Source: Idiomarina rhizosphaerae (GTDB lineage: Bacteria > Pseudomonadota > Gammaproteobacteria > Enterobacterales > Alteromonadaceae). From it: DNA of 64,000 nt. The notes under the pieces are model-generated. The model did not search any database. It had not been told where the DNA came from and was given only the letters and a program-made list of their open reading frames with translations. The translations under genes and the position numbers were made by a program. The stretch is taken from positions 124,001 to 188,000 of the forward strand of contig NZ_JAMZDE010000003.1 in assembly GCF_024159085.1 (NCBI RefSeq), read 5' to 3'. Shown piece by piece: positions 17,774 through 26,453 of the stretch (the stretch's first letter is position 1; every line of letters begins with the position of its first letter).

Positions 17774-19570
17774 TCAAGCATGCCGAGCCATTTCCTGAAA
17801 CATGTCACTTCTGGAAACCAAATCCTCGTACTTACCTTTATCTATAACTTTCCCTTTATCTAGTAAATAAATACAGTCGCATTTCTTAACCGTAGCTAAA
17901 CGGTGAGCAATCATAATTATTGTTTTTTTACCGGAAAAGTCATGAATTGCATCCATCACAAGTTTTTCAGTTATGCCGTCAAGTGCACTAGTAGCTTCAT
18001 CTAAAACCAAAACTTCTGCATCGTCATATAGCGCACGAGCAATACCTATTCTTTGTCTTTGACCACCGGAAAGCTGTATACCGCGTTCACCAACTCTTGT
18101 ATTTAAACCTTCTGGTAGACGCTCAAGCAGTTCATCCAAATGAGCCATTTGAGCGGCTCTAGTCACTCGGCTTTCATCAATCTCTTCTGGAGGTATTCCA
18201 AAAGCGATGTTTTCTCTAATACTTGAGTCAGCTAAAAATATAGCCTGAGGCACAAAGCCCACGTTGTTCTGCCAGGCTCTTTTTTTCTGCCCATCTATTT
18301 TTTCTCCATCAACAACTAAACAACCATTTTGAGGTTCAATTAGCCCCAATAAAATATCTATAGCTGTTGATTTACCAGAGCCTGAAGCACCAACCAGACC
18401 AATTACTTGATTTACCGGTATTTCCACCGTAAGTTCGCTTAGTGCTTTTTCTTCTTTATCCGGGTAATTAAAACTGACATTATCTAATTTAATTAATTTT
18501 TTAGGTGAGAGTTTACCAGCCTTACATGAAGGCTTAATATCTTCAAAACCTTGGCTTTCGACTAAATCTTTTTCAATACTATCGAAAGACGAAATATTAC
18601 CTTTTACTTGCGCCAGGCAGGTGTACATTTGTTGGAAAGCAGGGAGTAACTTAAAACCCGCCAAAGCGTACACCGATAAAACAGGCAAGATATTCCCAAG
18701 GTTTCCATCGTAGGCTGATAATAAATACAGCACCAAGAATATTACTGCGCCAAAAGCTACAAGCTCCATAGCATACCGAGGAGCCTGAGCGAGAGCCCTT
18801 GTTACCCCTTGAGCGCGCCCTAACGTTTTACTTGATTTATCGAATAGTTGATTAAACTCTGCTTGTCGGCCTAACAATAAGGTGTCTTTAATACCACCAA
18901 AACCTTCATTCATTAATTTAAATCTTTGTTGATTCGCTTTAGAAATATGATCACCGTTGCTGCTTAAACGTTTTCGGACTGTTTTATACAACACCACATA
19001 AGCTAACCCAAAAACTAGCAGTCCTATCAACGCAACTAAGGGATTGAAAACGAAAATGGCTGCTGTCATTACTATTGCCAAGACTCCTTTAGCATTCATT
19101 TGCATTAAAGGTTGAATAACAAGGTTTGTTATTCGATTCGATTCTTGTGAAATTCTGTTAGTTAATTCACTACTACTACCGCTGGCATGAAAGAGCCATG
19201 ACTGCTGCATATAGTGCTTATATAAACGAGTTGAAATTTCAGCTCCTACCTGAGCAGCATATAAGGACAGCCGCCAAGTTGTGAACATTGAAACCGCTGC
19301 CGCGCCGGACAGTGCTAAAAGTACGGCAATGCCTAACCAGAAAAGAAAATCTCTTGGACTTTCAAAACCACTTAGTGCGTAGAGTTGCGCTAATTTCCCG
19401 TCGCCTTGCAACAAACTGATGTCACCCACCAAGGCCATAAAAGGGCCTATTGCGGCAACACCAGCAACTTCAGCAAAAGCCATAAGCACCACCAGAAACT
19501 GGAGCCGAATTAAGCGTTTCCGTTGTTCAGAGGTTAGTAATTTAAATAGTGTTTTTAAGCGTTTGAACAT
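17774..19570 (-). CDS. ABC transporter, PglK-like lipid-linked oligosaccharide flippase
   Basis: Half-transporter of 598 residues with an N-terminal membrane domain of about six helices (1-315) and a C-terminal ATPase domain. The ATPase shows Walker A GASGSGKST (about 393-401), the Q-loop NVGFVPQ, the signature LSGGQRQR, Walker B VLVLDEATSALD and the H-loop AHR. In nonulosonic and glycan loci such proteins (PglK/WlaB) flip undecaprenyl-linked glycans. No MATE-type Wzx gene is seen in the operon, so this is the best flippase candidate. General lipid or peptide export cannot be ruled out. Confidence 0.82.
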   Translation of the reverse strand: MFKRLKTLFKLLTSEQRKRLIRLQFLVVLMAFAEVAGVAAIGPFMALVGDISLLQGDGKLAQLYALSGFESPRDFLFWLGIAVLLALSGAAAVSMFTTWRLSLYAAQVGAEISTRLYKHYMQQSWLFHASGSSSELTNRISQESNRITNLVIQPLMQMNAKGVLAIVMTAAIFVFNPLVALIGLLVFGLAYVVLYKTVRKRLSSNGDHISKANQQRFKLMNEGFGGIKDTLLLGRQAEFNQLFDKSSKTLGRAQGVTRALAQAPRYAMELVAFGAVIFLVLYLLSAYDGNLGNILPVLSVYALAGFKLLPAFQQMYTCLAQVKGNISSFDSIEKDLVESQGFEDIKPSCKAGKLSPKKLIKLDNVSFNYPDKEEKALSELTVEIPVNQVIGLVGASGSGKSTAIDILLGLIEPQNGCLVVDGEKIDGQKKRAWQNNVGFVPQAIFLADSSIRENIAFGIPPEEIDESRVTRAAQMAHLDELLERLPEGLNTRVGERGIQLSGGQRQRIGIARALYDDAEVLVLDEATSALDGITEKLVMDAIHDFSGKKTIIMIAHRLATVKKCDCIYLLDKGKVIDKGKYEDLVSRSDMFQEMARHA

Positions 19571-19612
19571 GGTTATTGCTTATTGCCTTGTAGCACGTAG
19601 AGGAAGATAGCA

Positions 19613-19636
19613 CCTGACGCAATAGCGTCAGGCTAC
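19613..19636 (-). repeat. REP palindrome, GC type
   Basis: A single palindrome CCTGACGC-AATA-GCGTCAGG followed by CTAC (GTAG on the minus strand). It lies between the ABC flippase and wzz and is the leftmost REP in the window. Confidence 0.85.
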
Positions 19637-19637
19637 A

Positions 19638-20654
19638 TTAAGCGTCGGGTTGCTTACTTTTACTGGTTCTGACTAAGTGACGAATAAAAACAACAAATAA
19701 CGATAAAAAGCCGCCTAAAAAGGTACCAATAATACAAATTAAGGCTCGAGAGGGAGCGTCTCTTTGCTCTGGTACTACCGCAGGGTCTAGCACTTGAAAA
19801 ATATATTCAGGCCTAACATTTGCCAACATTATGGTTTGTATTTGCTTTTCAATAAGTTGGTAAAATACCTGCTGCATGCTGCTTAAGTTGGTTTCACCCA
19901 ACTCTTTCTGCAGGTACTCCATACTGCTTTGCGCTTCTTTAATATCACGCTGACGCATATGGTTGTTAATGTCTTCAATTAGCCACTCAACCCACAGGTG
20001 AGCAATAACAGGAGACTGATGGTTAACTGAAATATTGATAAGACCCGGAGTTTCGGAGTCTTTTTCAACTAAAAGAATCTCATTTTGAAAAACATTCACG
20101 TATTCCCAGCTACTAGGCTCAGGTTGTTTCGGGGGTTCTACATCCCGTACCCACTCACTAGTCTTAGGGTTGTAAACTTCTTGGTTAAAAACCAACTCAC
20201 CACTTGCTCTATGCCACTCTTTAACCGCCATTACTTCAGGCAAAATATTGTGCTTTTGTACAAAGTTTTTAATAAATTGACGCGACTGCAGTATTTCCAT
20301 TGCCATGGTCACTTTATCAACCTGTTTGTTTCCAACACTCAGCCCCGCTAAGCTTGCTAAGCCTCCCATTTCTTCACCAAACCCTTGGCCTTGAGCTTCT
20401 TCGGTAGGTGCTAAGGTAGCTTCTGCTTTATAAATATTAGGCAAGCTTAATGAATAAATAACCGATGCCCCCGCAAACACAAAGGTAATGGCAATAATAA
20501 TCCATTTGCCGTCCCAAATAATGCCGAACAGCTCGCGAAGGTCTATTTCGTCGTCTTGCGGGTAAGGGGCATTGTAATAGTTGGGTGGGTATTGCCCTGA
20601 CCCGTATGGCGCAGGTGGCTGATTATTTGGGTTTTGCTGGTTTTCTTGTGTCAT
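19638..20654 (-). CDS. wzz: Wzz-type chain-length regulator
   Basis: Polysaccharide co-polymerase of 338 residues that sets modal chain length together with the polymerase. The N-terminus is Asn/Pro/Tyr-rich and lies in the cytoplasm. It is followed by a membrane helix near 53-72, a long periplasmic part, and a second membrane helix near 305-330 (ALICIIGTFLGGFLSLF). There is no C-terminal kinase domain, so it is the Wzz rather than the Wzc type. The TAA stop lies directly next to a GC-type REP palindrome (19,613-19,636). Confidence 0.85.
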   Translation of the reverse strand: MTQENQQNPNNQPPAPYGSGQYPPNYYNAPYPQDDEIDLRELFGIIWDGKWIIIAITFVFAGASVIYSLSLPNIYKAEATLAPTEEAQGQGFGEEMGGLASLAGLSVGNKQVDKVTMAMEILQSRQFIKNFVQKHNILPEVMAVKEWHRASGELVFNQEVYNPKTSEWVRDVEPPKQPEPSSWEYVNVFQNEILLVEKDSETPGLINISVNHQSPVIAHLWVEWLIEDINNHMRQRDIKEAQSSMEYLQKELGETNLSSMQQVFYQLIEKQIQTIMLANVRPEYIFQVLDPAVVPEQRDAPSRALICIIGTFLGGFLSLFVVFIRHLVRTSKSKQPDA

Positions 20655-20701
20655 GGCTTTGTCTTATTGGGTTCTTTACTAAAAGTTAGTCGTTGTTATG
20701 G

Positions 20702-21868
20702 CTAATCGTTATTAAAAAGGTCGCGCGTATACACCTTCGCTTGCACGTCTTTTAAGTCATCGGCCAGCCGGTTACTGAGTATAATTTCCGACACGGCTTT
20801 AAATTCCGTCAGGTTATTAATAACCCGCGAGTTATAGAAGCGCTCGTCTTTTAACTCTGGTTCGTACACTACCACTTCTATGCCTTTGGCTTTAATGCGC
20901 TTCATAATGCCCTGAATGGCCGACGCCCGAAAGTTGTCTGAGCCCGACTTCATAACCAGGCGGTACACGCCAACCACTTGGGGTTGTCTTGCAATAATTT
21001 GGTCGGCAATAAAGTCTTTACGGGTACGGTTGGCGTCCACAATGGATTTAATCATGGTTTGTGGTACGTCGTCGTAATTGGCAAGAAGCTGCTTGGTGTC
21101 TTTGGGCAGGCAATAGCCGCCGTAACCAAAGCTGGGATTATTGTAATGCGAGCCTATGCGCGGGTCTAAGCACACGCCTTCAATAATTTGTTTGGTGTCT
21201 AAACCGTGCACTTCTGCGTAGGTGTCCAGCTCGTTAAAGTAGGCAACACGCATGGCTAAATAGGTATTGGCAAACAGTTTAATGGCTTCGGCTTCGGTGC
21301 TGTCGGTAAACAGGGTGTCTATATTTTGCTTTTCGGCACCCTGCTTTAGTAGGTTTGCAAAAGTTTCAGCGCGTTCTGAGCGTTCGCCGACAATAATACG
21401 CGACGGATGCAGGTTGTCGTACAAGGCTTTGCCTTCGCGCAGGAACTCTGGCGAAAACAGAATGTTATTGGTGCCGAACTTTTCTTTTAGCGACTGCGTA
21501 TACCCCACAGGAATGGTTGATTTAATAACCATAACCGCATTTGGGTTGGCTTCTATTACCTGGCTTATAACGCTTTCAACGGTTTTGGTGTTGAAGTAAT
21601 TGGTTTGCGGGTCGTAGTCGGTGGGGGTGGCAATAACCACAAAGTCGGCGTTTTTGTATGCTGCGTGCGCGTCGGTGGTGGCGCTGAGGTTCAGGGGCTT
21701 CTCCTGTAAAAAAAACTGAATTTCTTTATCGACTATAGGTGATTGTTTTTTATTTATTTTCTTGACTTTTTCTTGGTCTATGTCGACTGCGGTAACCTGA
21801 TTATGTTGTGCAAAGAGAACCGCATTTGATAAACCTACGTATCCTGTACCTGCTACTGCAATTTTCAT
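20702..21868 (-). CDS. ugd: UDP-glucose 6-dehydrogenase
   Basis: NAD-dependent dehydrogenase of 388 residues that oxidises UDP-glucose to UDP-glucuronate. It has the cofactor motif [13 protein letters not shown] and the catalytic cysteine in [15 protein letters not shown] (about residue 258). The length is the short bacterial form. It is the first gene of the leftward polysaccharide operon, 28 bases downstream of an ops element. Its product can feed the epimerase at the other end of the operon. Confidence 0.93.
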   Translation of the reverse strand: MKIAVAGTGYVGLSNAVLFAQHNQVTAVDIDQEKVKKINKKQSPIVDKEIQFFLQEKPLNLSATTDAHAAYKNADFVVIATPTDYDPQTNYFNTKTVESVISQVIEANPNAVMVIKSTIPVGYTQSLKEKFGTNNILFSPEFLREGKALYDNLHPSRIIVGERSERAETFANLLKQGAEKQNIDTLFTDSTEAEAIKLFANTYLAMRVAYFNELDTYAEVHGLDTKQIIEGVCLDPRIGSHYNNPSFGYGGYCLPKDTKQLLANYDDVPQTMIKSIVDANRTRKDFIADQIIARQPQVVGVYRLVMKSGSDNFRASAIQGIMKRIKAKGIEVVVYEPELKDERFYNSRVINNLTEFKAVSEIILSNRLADDLKDVQAKVYTRDLFNND

Positions 21869-21896
21869 TCGTTTTAACCCTGGTTACAACGGTTGG

Positions 21897-21909
21897 GCAC
21901 GCTACCGCC
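21897..21909 (-). promoter_or_regulatory. ops element (RfaH recruitment site)
   Basis: On the minus strand the sequence reads GGCGGTAGCGTGC, which matches the enterobacterial ops element at the core of JUMPStart leaders. It lies 28 bases upstream of the ugd start, in the expected transcribed leader. Known ops sites pause RNA polymerase and load RfaH, which suppresses termination in long surface-polysaccharide operons. The operon here runs about 21.8 kb without a clear internal promoter, which fits. Confidence 0.85.
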
Positions 21910-21954
21910 CATGGGGTGCGGCTCCCATAGACCGATGGTGCTGTTATTTTTTTG

Positions 21955-21983
21955 TATTTTGCGCGTTACTAAATTTAGATCAA
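21955..21983 (-). promoter_or_regulatory. Candidate sigma-70 promoter for the polysaccharide operon
   Basis: The minus strand shows TTGATC, 17 bases, then AAAATA. Transcription would begin near 21,948 and put the ops element about 40-52 bases into the leader. The -10 box is weak, so this is only a candidate. Confidence 0.3.
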
Positions 21984-22125
21984 GCGCGTATGATACCGCA
22001 TGCAGCCCTTGCCCTACAAAGGCTTTTCACACCCTTTTCGACGATATTTTGAGCGGTTGGTTCCTTTACACTTTTCACCCTTTTGTCCTATGGCGGTTTT
22101 TATAAGGTTTGTGTAATCTCGATTT

Positions 22126-22181
22126 GTAGCCTGACATTCATGTCAGGAACACTATCTCACCTGACATGAATGTCAGGCTAA
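22126..22181. repeat. Inverted REP pair
   Basis: GTAG plus CCTGACATTCATGTCAGG at 22,126-22,147 and the facing palindrome 22,160-22,177 followed by CTAA, a degenerate foot. It lies in the gap before the beta-CASP gene. Confidence 0.88.
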
Positions 22182-22226
22182 GGGCATCAAGTCAGAAGCA
22201 CAAAGCGACACACAGGAAACCAACAC

Positions 22227-23618
22227 ATGGACGTAATACACCACGGCGCGTTTGAAGGGGTTACAGGCTCTTGCCACGAACTATTTTTAGACAGTGACCA
22301 CTCACTTTTAGTTGACTGCGGACTGTTTCAGGGCGCAGAAACGTCCGGTTCCGGCGCGAATTCTGACACCCAAAAAATTGACTTCGATATTAGCAAAGTG
22401 CAGGCGGTGGTGGTGACTCACTGCCACATAGACCACGTAGGACGTTTGCCCTGGTTGCTTATTGCGGGCTTTGTCGGCCCCATATACTGCACTAAAGCTA
22501 CGGCGATGTTGCTGCCACTGGTTATTGAAGACGCCCTGAAAATTGGCTTAACCCGTAACGGCGAGATTATAAACGCGGTTATTGCGCGCTTACAGCGCCA
22601 GCTGCGTCCAACAGCTTACGATAAATGGATGGAACTACCTGCCGACGTAGCCCCGGAACGATTTAAGCTGCGCTTTCGGCAGGCAGGGCATATTCTGGGT
22701 TCGGCCTACGTTGAGGTTGAGAATGTGAGTACCCACTACCGCGTGGTGTTCTCAGGTGACCTGGGCTGTAAAAACACACCACTACTGCCCGACCCGACGC
22801 CGTTAGAACGCGCTGACTTCTTGCTGCTGGAAAGTACCTACGGCGACAAAAACCATGAGTCCCGCGCCGACCGCTCTCAGCGGTTAAAGGCTGTGGTTGA
22901 GCGTTGCGTGGAAAACAAAGGTGTTATTTTAATTCCGGCTTTTAGTATTGGCCGCACGCAGGAACTGCTGTACGAACTGGAAGACATTATTCACACCGCG
23001 CGTGAGCAGGAAGCTGAAACCGGAGTAGCTGACGCGGTGTGGCATAAAATGACGGTTATTCTGGACTCCCCGCTGGCTGCGCAATTCACAAAACAATACC
23101 GGGCAATGAAAAATTTATGGGACGAAGAAGCCCGCGAACGTTTAAGTGAAGACCGTCACCCGCTGAATTTTGACCGCTTACTGACGGTGGATGAGCACAG
23201 CGAGCATGAACGTATTGTGAATTTCTTACAGAGCAGTGGTGACCCTTGTATTGTTATTGCTGCCAGCGGCATGTGTACCGGCGGGCGCATGCTTAATTAC
23301 TTAAAAGCGTTGCTGCCCGACCCGCGTACCGACGTGCTGTTTGTCGGGTATCAGGCCGCGGGTACACCGGGGCGGGATATTCAGCAATATGGTCCGGACG
23401 GCGGTTATGTTGAGCTTGACCATGAGCGGGTCTGGATTAAAGCCGGTATTTATACTTTAGGTGGCTACTCCGCCCACGCCGACCAGCAAGAGCTGCTGGA
23501 TTTTATTGACGCGACAGAAGAACCGGTTAAGCGCATACGACTAATTCATGGCGAAGCCGATGCGCGACAGGCGCTGGCGGCTAAGATCCGCGAGCGTTAT
23601 GGGGTGGATGTATCATGA
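22227..23618 (+). CDS. Beta-CASP metallo-beta-lactamase RNA-processing nuclease
   Basis: Protein of 463 residues of the YSH1/RNase J-related family that occurs widely in bacteria as an RNA-specific exonuclease or endonuclease. The zinc motif HCHIDHVGRL lies at about residues 72-81. Further metal ligands are in RQAGHILGSAY and FSGDLG, and the beta-CASP region ends with GGYSAHADQQEL. The C-terminal RIRLIHGEADAR motif completes the active site. A decayed partial copy lies at 25,717-26,201, on the far side of the Fic gene. An inverted REP pair follows the stop. The physiological RNA substrate is unknown. Confidence 0.85.
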   Translation: MDVIHHGAFEGVTGSCHELFLDSDHSLLVDCGLFQGAETSGSGANSDTQKIDFDISKVQAVVVTHCHIDHVGRLPWLLIAGFVGPIYCTKATAMLLPLVIEDALKIGLTRNGEIINAVIARLQRQLRPTAYDKWMELPADVAPERFKLRFRQAGHILGSAYVEVENVSTHYRVVFSGDLGCKNTPLLPDPTPLERADFLLLESTYGDKNHESRADRSQRLKAVVERCVENKGVILIPAFSIGRTQELLYELEDIIHTAREQEAETGVADAVWHKMTVILDSPLAAQFTKQYRAMKNLWDEEARERLSEDRHPLNFDRLLTVDEHSEHERIVNFLQSSGDPCIVIAASGMCTGGRMLNYLKALLPDPRTDVLFVGYQAAGTPGRDIQQYGPDGGYVELDHERVWIKAGIYTLGGYSAHADQQELLDFIDATEEPVKRIRLIHGEADARQALAAKIRERYGVDVS

Positions 23619-23628
23619 CGTGGCGTGT

Positions 23629-23739
23629 GTAGCCTGACGTTCACGTCAGGGAAGGTGTCTCACAACGGTAGCATCACGGAATTATTTTAACGGTGGTTGA
23701 ACCGGGTATACCGCACCTGATGCAATAGCATCAGGCTAC
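23629..23739. repeat. Inverted REP pair after the beta-CASP gene
   Basis: A GT-type palindrome (GTAG at 23,629, stem 23,633-23,650) faces a GC-type palindrome (23,716-23,735 plus CTAC). The 65-base spacer is a divergent relative of the 107-bp module spacer. The right foot gives the Fic gene its TAG stop. Confidence 0.85.
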
Positions 23740-25247
23740 AGCAGCGACGCCAAGAACGAGGTAAACGGCTTTATATCTTGTTTAACGCTAGCCGCTTCCA
23801 GTGCCTGCATATATTCGGTGCGCCGTTCTACGGGAACCACCGTCCAGGGATAGCCCCCCGAAGCCAGCATTAAATTCATAATAAAGCGACCCATTCTGCC
23901 GTTACCGTCGAAATAAGGGTGAATATAGACAAAAATAAAATGACCTAAAACAGCCCGAACGGCAGCGTTATCTTCTTCTAATAGCAATTCAAAAAGCGTT
24001 GGCATCATGTCGCGTACTGCTTCCCGGCTTGGTGGCGTGTACTTCGACTGACGAATATAGACAGGGCCTGTCCGGTAGCCGGCCAGGTCCGCCTGTTTAA
24101 TAATACCGGCCGCCACACTCGGACTAAATAAAGCCAAATACCAATCGCTATGCACTTGCTCTAACAACTCACCCGGATTCTTGCCTTGTAATACTTCTCT
24201 AACAGCTTTTTTCACTTCCTGAAACGCATTCCAGTAACCTTTTGCAGCCATAGCATCCAAGTGCTTTTTGCTTTCATCTGAACCGTCAGCTTGCCAGTTT
24301 CCTGAGCGGACAAGTTCAATCAGTTCTCTTGTAACCCGATAACCCTCAATAGATAGTGAATGGTAAGCGTCAGTAACGTATTTTTCCTCTACCTCTGCCA
24401 TGTAAATGTCAATATCCGGGGGCTGCTTTGGTTGTTCAGGAAATTGCTTTATTATGCTTTCACGCATTTGTGCCCACAGAAGCCTTAATCTATTAGCGTA
24501 AGGTGACAGGTCACGGCGACCGAAATTTACCGGAACTTTTTCTTCAAAAGGGTCTTCTTCCTGCACTTTTAAGTCGGCAGCTTGCATAACTTTTAAAATA
24601 TTATCGGCAATGACATCCCGACCAATATTTCTAAAAGCCCCGACGAGTCGGCCGCCAATCACACTATGGCTTCCAGCCAACAAAACAGATAACACGTCTG
24701 AGGCATCGGTCACCATTGATAAGGCGGTTCGCATTTGAATGGGCGCATTCAAAAACTGATTAGCCGAACAATTCACTAACGCAGCAGGCAAACTGTAAAC
24801 ATTTAAGCCGTTCAAACTCTCAATTTGTTCAGCGTTAGGCATATTCAGTCTGACATCAAAAATAGACGTGTCATGTAAGAAAGAAGTTGGCTTGTTATTT
24901 CCCTTGGGAGACCGCACGAGCAACTGCTGAGGCACCGTTTTATCACCAATATGAAAGTTAATTGACTGCTCTGGTGATAAGCACCAGGCGTTGCCGAACC
25001 GCTCTGACAAGTAGGCACTACAGAAGTCCCAAAACGATGTATACCAAGAGGTGCTGTCACCAGGTTTTTCATCGGGCATAGCTGGTATGTACCAGCCTCG
25101 CATAACTTCCTTAATAAACCCGTGCTTTAACAATCGTTCACGATGTGTTCGACTAAGATGCTTTGATTGTATAGCGACAACGCCTGACTCCTGAAGCTGC
25201 TTTAACTGCTCAAGAGAGCTTGCCAGTTTTTGTGATACATCGTTCAT
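23736..25247 (-). CDS. Fic domain protein with AbiEi-like N-terminal region
   Basis: Protein of 503 residues. The Fic core motif HPYFDGNGRMGR (H443 onward) predicts AMP or other nucleotide transfer to protein hydroxyl groups. An inhibitory alpha-helix motif S297-xxx-E301-G302 precedes it, so it is a class II self-inhibited Fic protein. The first 200 residues (winged-helix start, MRGWYIP, then a region with ALVNCS) resemble the AbiEi antitoxin/transcription factor fold. The TAG stop is supplied by a REP end (23,736-23,739). A DUF4143 remnant lies directly upstream. Targets are unknown, and a role in toxin-antitoxin or phage defence is possible. Confidence 0.83.
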   Translation of the reverse strand: MNDVSQKLASSLEQLKQLQESGVVAIQSKHLSRTHRERLLKHGFIKEVMRGWYIPAMPDEKPGDSTSWYTSFWDFCSAYLSERFGNAWCLSPEQSINFHIGDKTVPQQLLVRSPKGNNKPTSFLHDTSIFDVRLNMPNAEQIESLNGLNVYSLPAALVNCSANQFLNAPIQMRTALSMVTDASDVLSVLLAGSHSVIGGRLVGAFRNIGRDVIADNILKVMQAADLKVQEEDPFEEKVPVNFGRRDLSPYANRLRLLWAQMRESIIKQFPEQPKQPPDIDIYMAEVEEKYVTDAYHSLSIEGYRVTRELIELVRSGNWQADGSDESKKHLDAMAAKGYWNAFQEVKKAVREVLQGKNPGELLEQVHSDWYLALFSPSVAAGIIKQADLAGYRTGPVYIRQSKYTPPSREAVRDMMPTLFELLLEEDNAAVRAVLGHFIFVYIHPYFDGNGRMGRFIMNLMLASGGYPWTVVPVERRTEYMQALEAASVKQDIKPFTSFLASLL

Positions 25248-25255
25248 GGGAGTTC

Positions 25256-25594
25256 CTAATATGGCTCAAAAGCTGTATTAAATTTCGAGTTTAACGCTTT
25301 ATGTTTTATAGGTTTTAATGTTTTACCATTTACAGGTTTAGAAGTATATCTATTCATAGGTTTTAACGCGAAGTAATTCATCAACGTTAATCGAGAGCGC
25401 AGGCCTCCTGCATGTAGACTGACGTTTAGAATATCGACTTCTACTTTATCCTTGTTTCTAAAATGATAGAACTTCAGGTCCTCATCATACCAACCAGCAT
25501 GTTTTCTAAGCTCCTGATAGATGAAAGTTTCCAGTAATTGTCCAAGTAACTCATTATCCTTCCAAAGCTCGTCTGATTGAAAATAGAAGTTCGT
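25256..25594 (-). pseudogene. Remnant of a DUF4143 AAA+ ATPase C-terminal domain
   Basis: No intact gene is present, but the minus strand at 25,430-25,573 encodes a recognisable DUF4143 block in one frame. It contains GQLLETFIYQELRKHAGW and then FYHFRNKDKVEVDI, the conserved end of these ATPases. The frame begins after an in-frame TAG near 25,594, lacks a start, and continues open to a TAG at 25,256-25,258 just before the Fic start. The last third is built of degenerate repeats around AAAACCTATAAA and is not DUF4143-like. This is all that stands in the 469-base gap, apart from short repeats. Confidence 0.65.
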
Positions 25595-25716
25595 CTAATT
25601 GAAAGTAAGACATCGGCTAATTATAGATTCATGTGTGCAATATCACCCATTTATCCCATAGCGCTTTTCCGCTAGTTTTTGTAACCTTGTTGCTTTAAAC
25701 AAGACGGAACCAACAC

Positions 25717-26201
25717 ATGGACGTAATACACCACGGCGCGTTTGAAGGAGTTACAGGCTCTTGCCACGAGCTGTTTTTAGACAGTGACCACTCACTTTTA
25801 GTTGACTGCGGGCTTTCGGCCTACGGCTTACGACAAATGGATTGAACTGCCTGAGGATGTAGCCTCTGAGCGCTTTAAGCTGCGCTTTCGTCAGGCCGGA
25901 CATATTCTGGGCTCGGCCTATGTTGAAATTGAGAATATGAGTACCCACTACCGAGTGGTGTTTTCAGGTGACTTAGGTTGTAAAAATACTCCGCTATTGC
26001 CCGACCCTACGCCTTTAGAGCGTGCTGACTTTTTGCTGCTGGAAAGCACCTACGGCGACAAAAACCATGAGTCCCGCACTGACCGGTCTCAGCGGTTAAA
26101 GGCCGTAGTTGAGCGTTGCGTGAACAGGAAGCTGAAACCGGGCCATGAAGGAATTATGGGACGAAGAAGCCCGCGAGCGGTATGGGCTGAATGTATCATG
26201 A
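25717..26201 (+). pseudogene. Decayed partial copy of the beta-CASP nuclease gene
   Basis: The start ATG and the first 100 bases are nearly identical to 22,227 onward, including the upstream AACCAACAC. Four internal deletions relative to the intact gene are visible, corresponding roughly to 22,325-22,605, 22,912-23,005, 23,023-23,098 and 23,137-23,594. The junctions fall at short direct repeats such as CCGGG and CGCGAGCG. The end GTATCATGA matches the intact stop. The zinc motif is lost, so it cannot be active. Confidence 0.88.
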
Positions 26202-26255
26202 CATGGCGTGCATGTCAGGCACATGGTGGGCATGTCCGGCGGCAAGGCGGGTGCG

Positions 26256-26453
26256 TCACCCCCACTCAACAACAACGGGTTGTTCGAGGTAGGGGTTGTG
26301 GTGGGCGCGGAGGCTTTCTTTGGCGGCTTCTTCGGAGTTTAGCCCGTGGTCGATGCTGCCGTCGTTGTAGCGCAGGGCGAAGGGCTGGTTATACGGCCGC
26401 GAGCGCACGCAGTCATAAAAGGCTTTCAGGGTATGGCAGGTTGTCGCTGTCAT
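26256..26453 (-). CDS. Small protein of 65 residues coupled to dabA
   Basis: Small gene not assigned to any family I recognise. Its ATG overlaps the dabA TGA in an ATGA arrangement (26,450-26,453), which implies translational coupling. The protein starts MTATTCHTLKAFYDC and ends QPVVVEWG. It is hydrophilic, has no membrane segment, and contains two Cys and four His residues. Position and spacing suggest an accessory or assembly factor for the DabAB complex. That is inference, and a non-functional trailing frame remains possible. Confidence 0.6.
   Translation of the reverse strand: MTATTCHTLKAFYDCVRSRPYNQPFALRYNDGSIDHGLNSEEAAKESLRAHHNPYLEQPVVVEWG

Larger units (their letters stand above)
21869..22226. 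other. Intergenic leader and divergent control region
   Basis: This gap of 358 bases separates the leftward polysaccharide operon from the rightward beta-CASP gene. Its left part is the operon leader with an ops element and a possible promoter. Its right part holds an inverted pair of REP palindromes (22,126-22,181). No protein-coding signal was seen. Confidence 0.7.

Noticed and set aside
25248-25380. Degenerate AAAACCTATAAA repeats as an attachment site or replication iterons
   Set aside because: The copies are few and irregular, with no integrase or replication gene nearby.
26205-26250. CATGTCAGG and CATGTCCGG fragments that resemble REP halves
   Set aside because: No complete stem or GTAG foot can be drawn. 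They may be decayed REP remains after the pseudogene but are too short to call.
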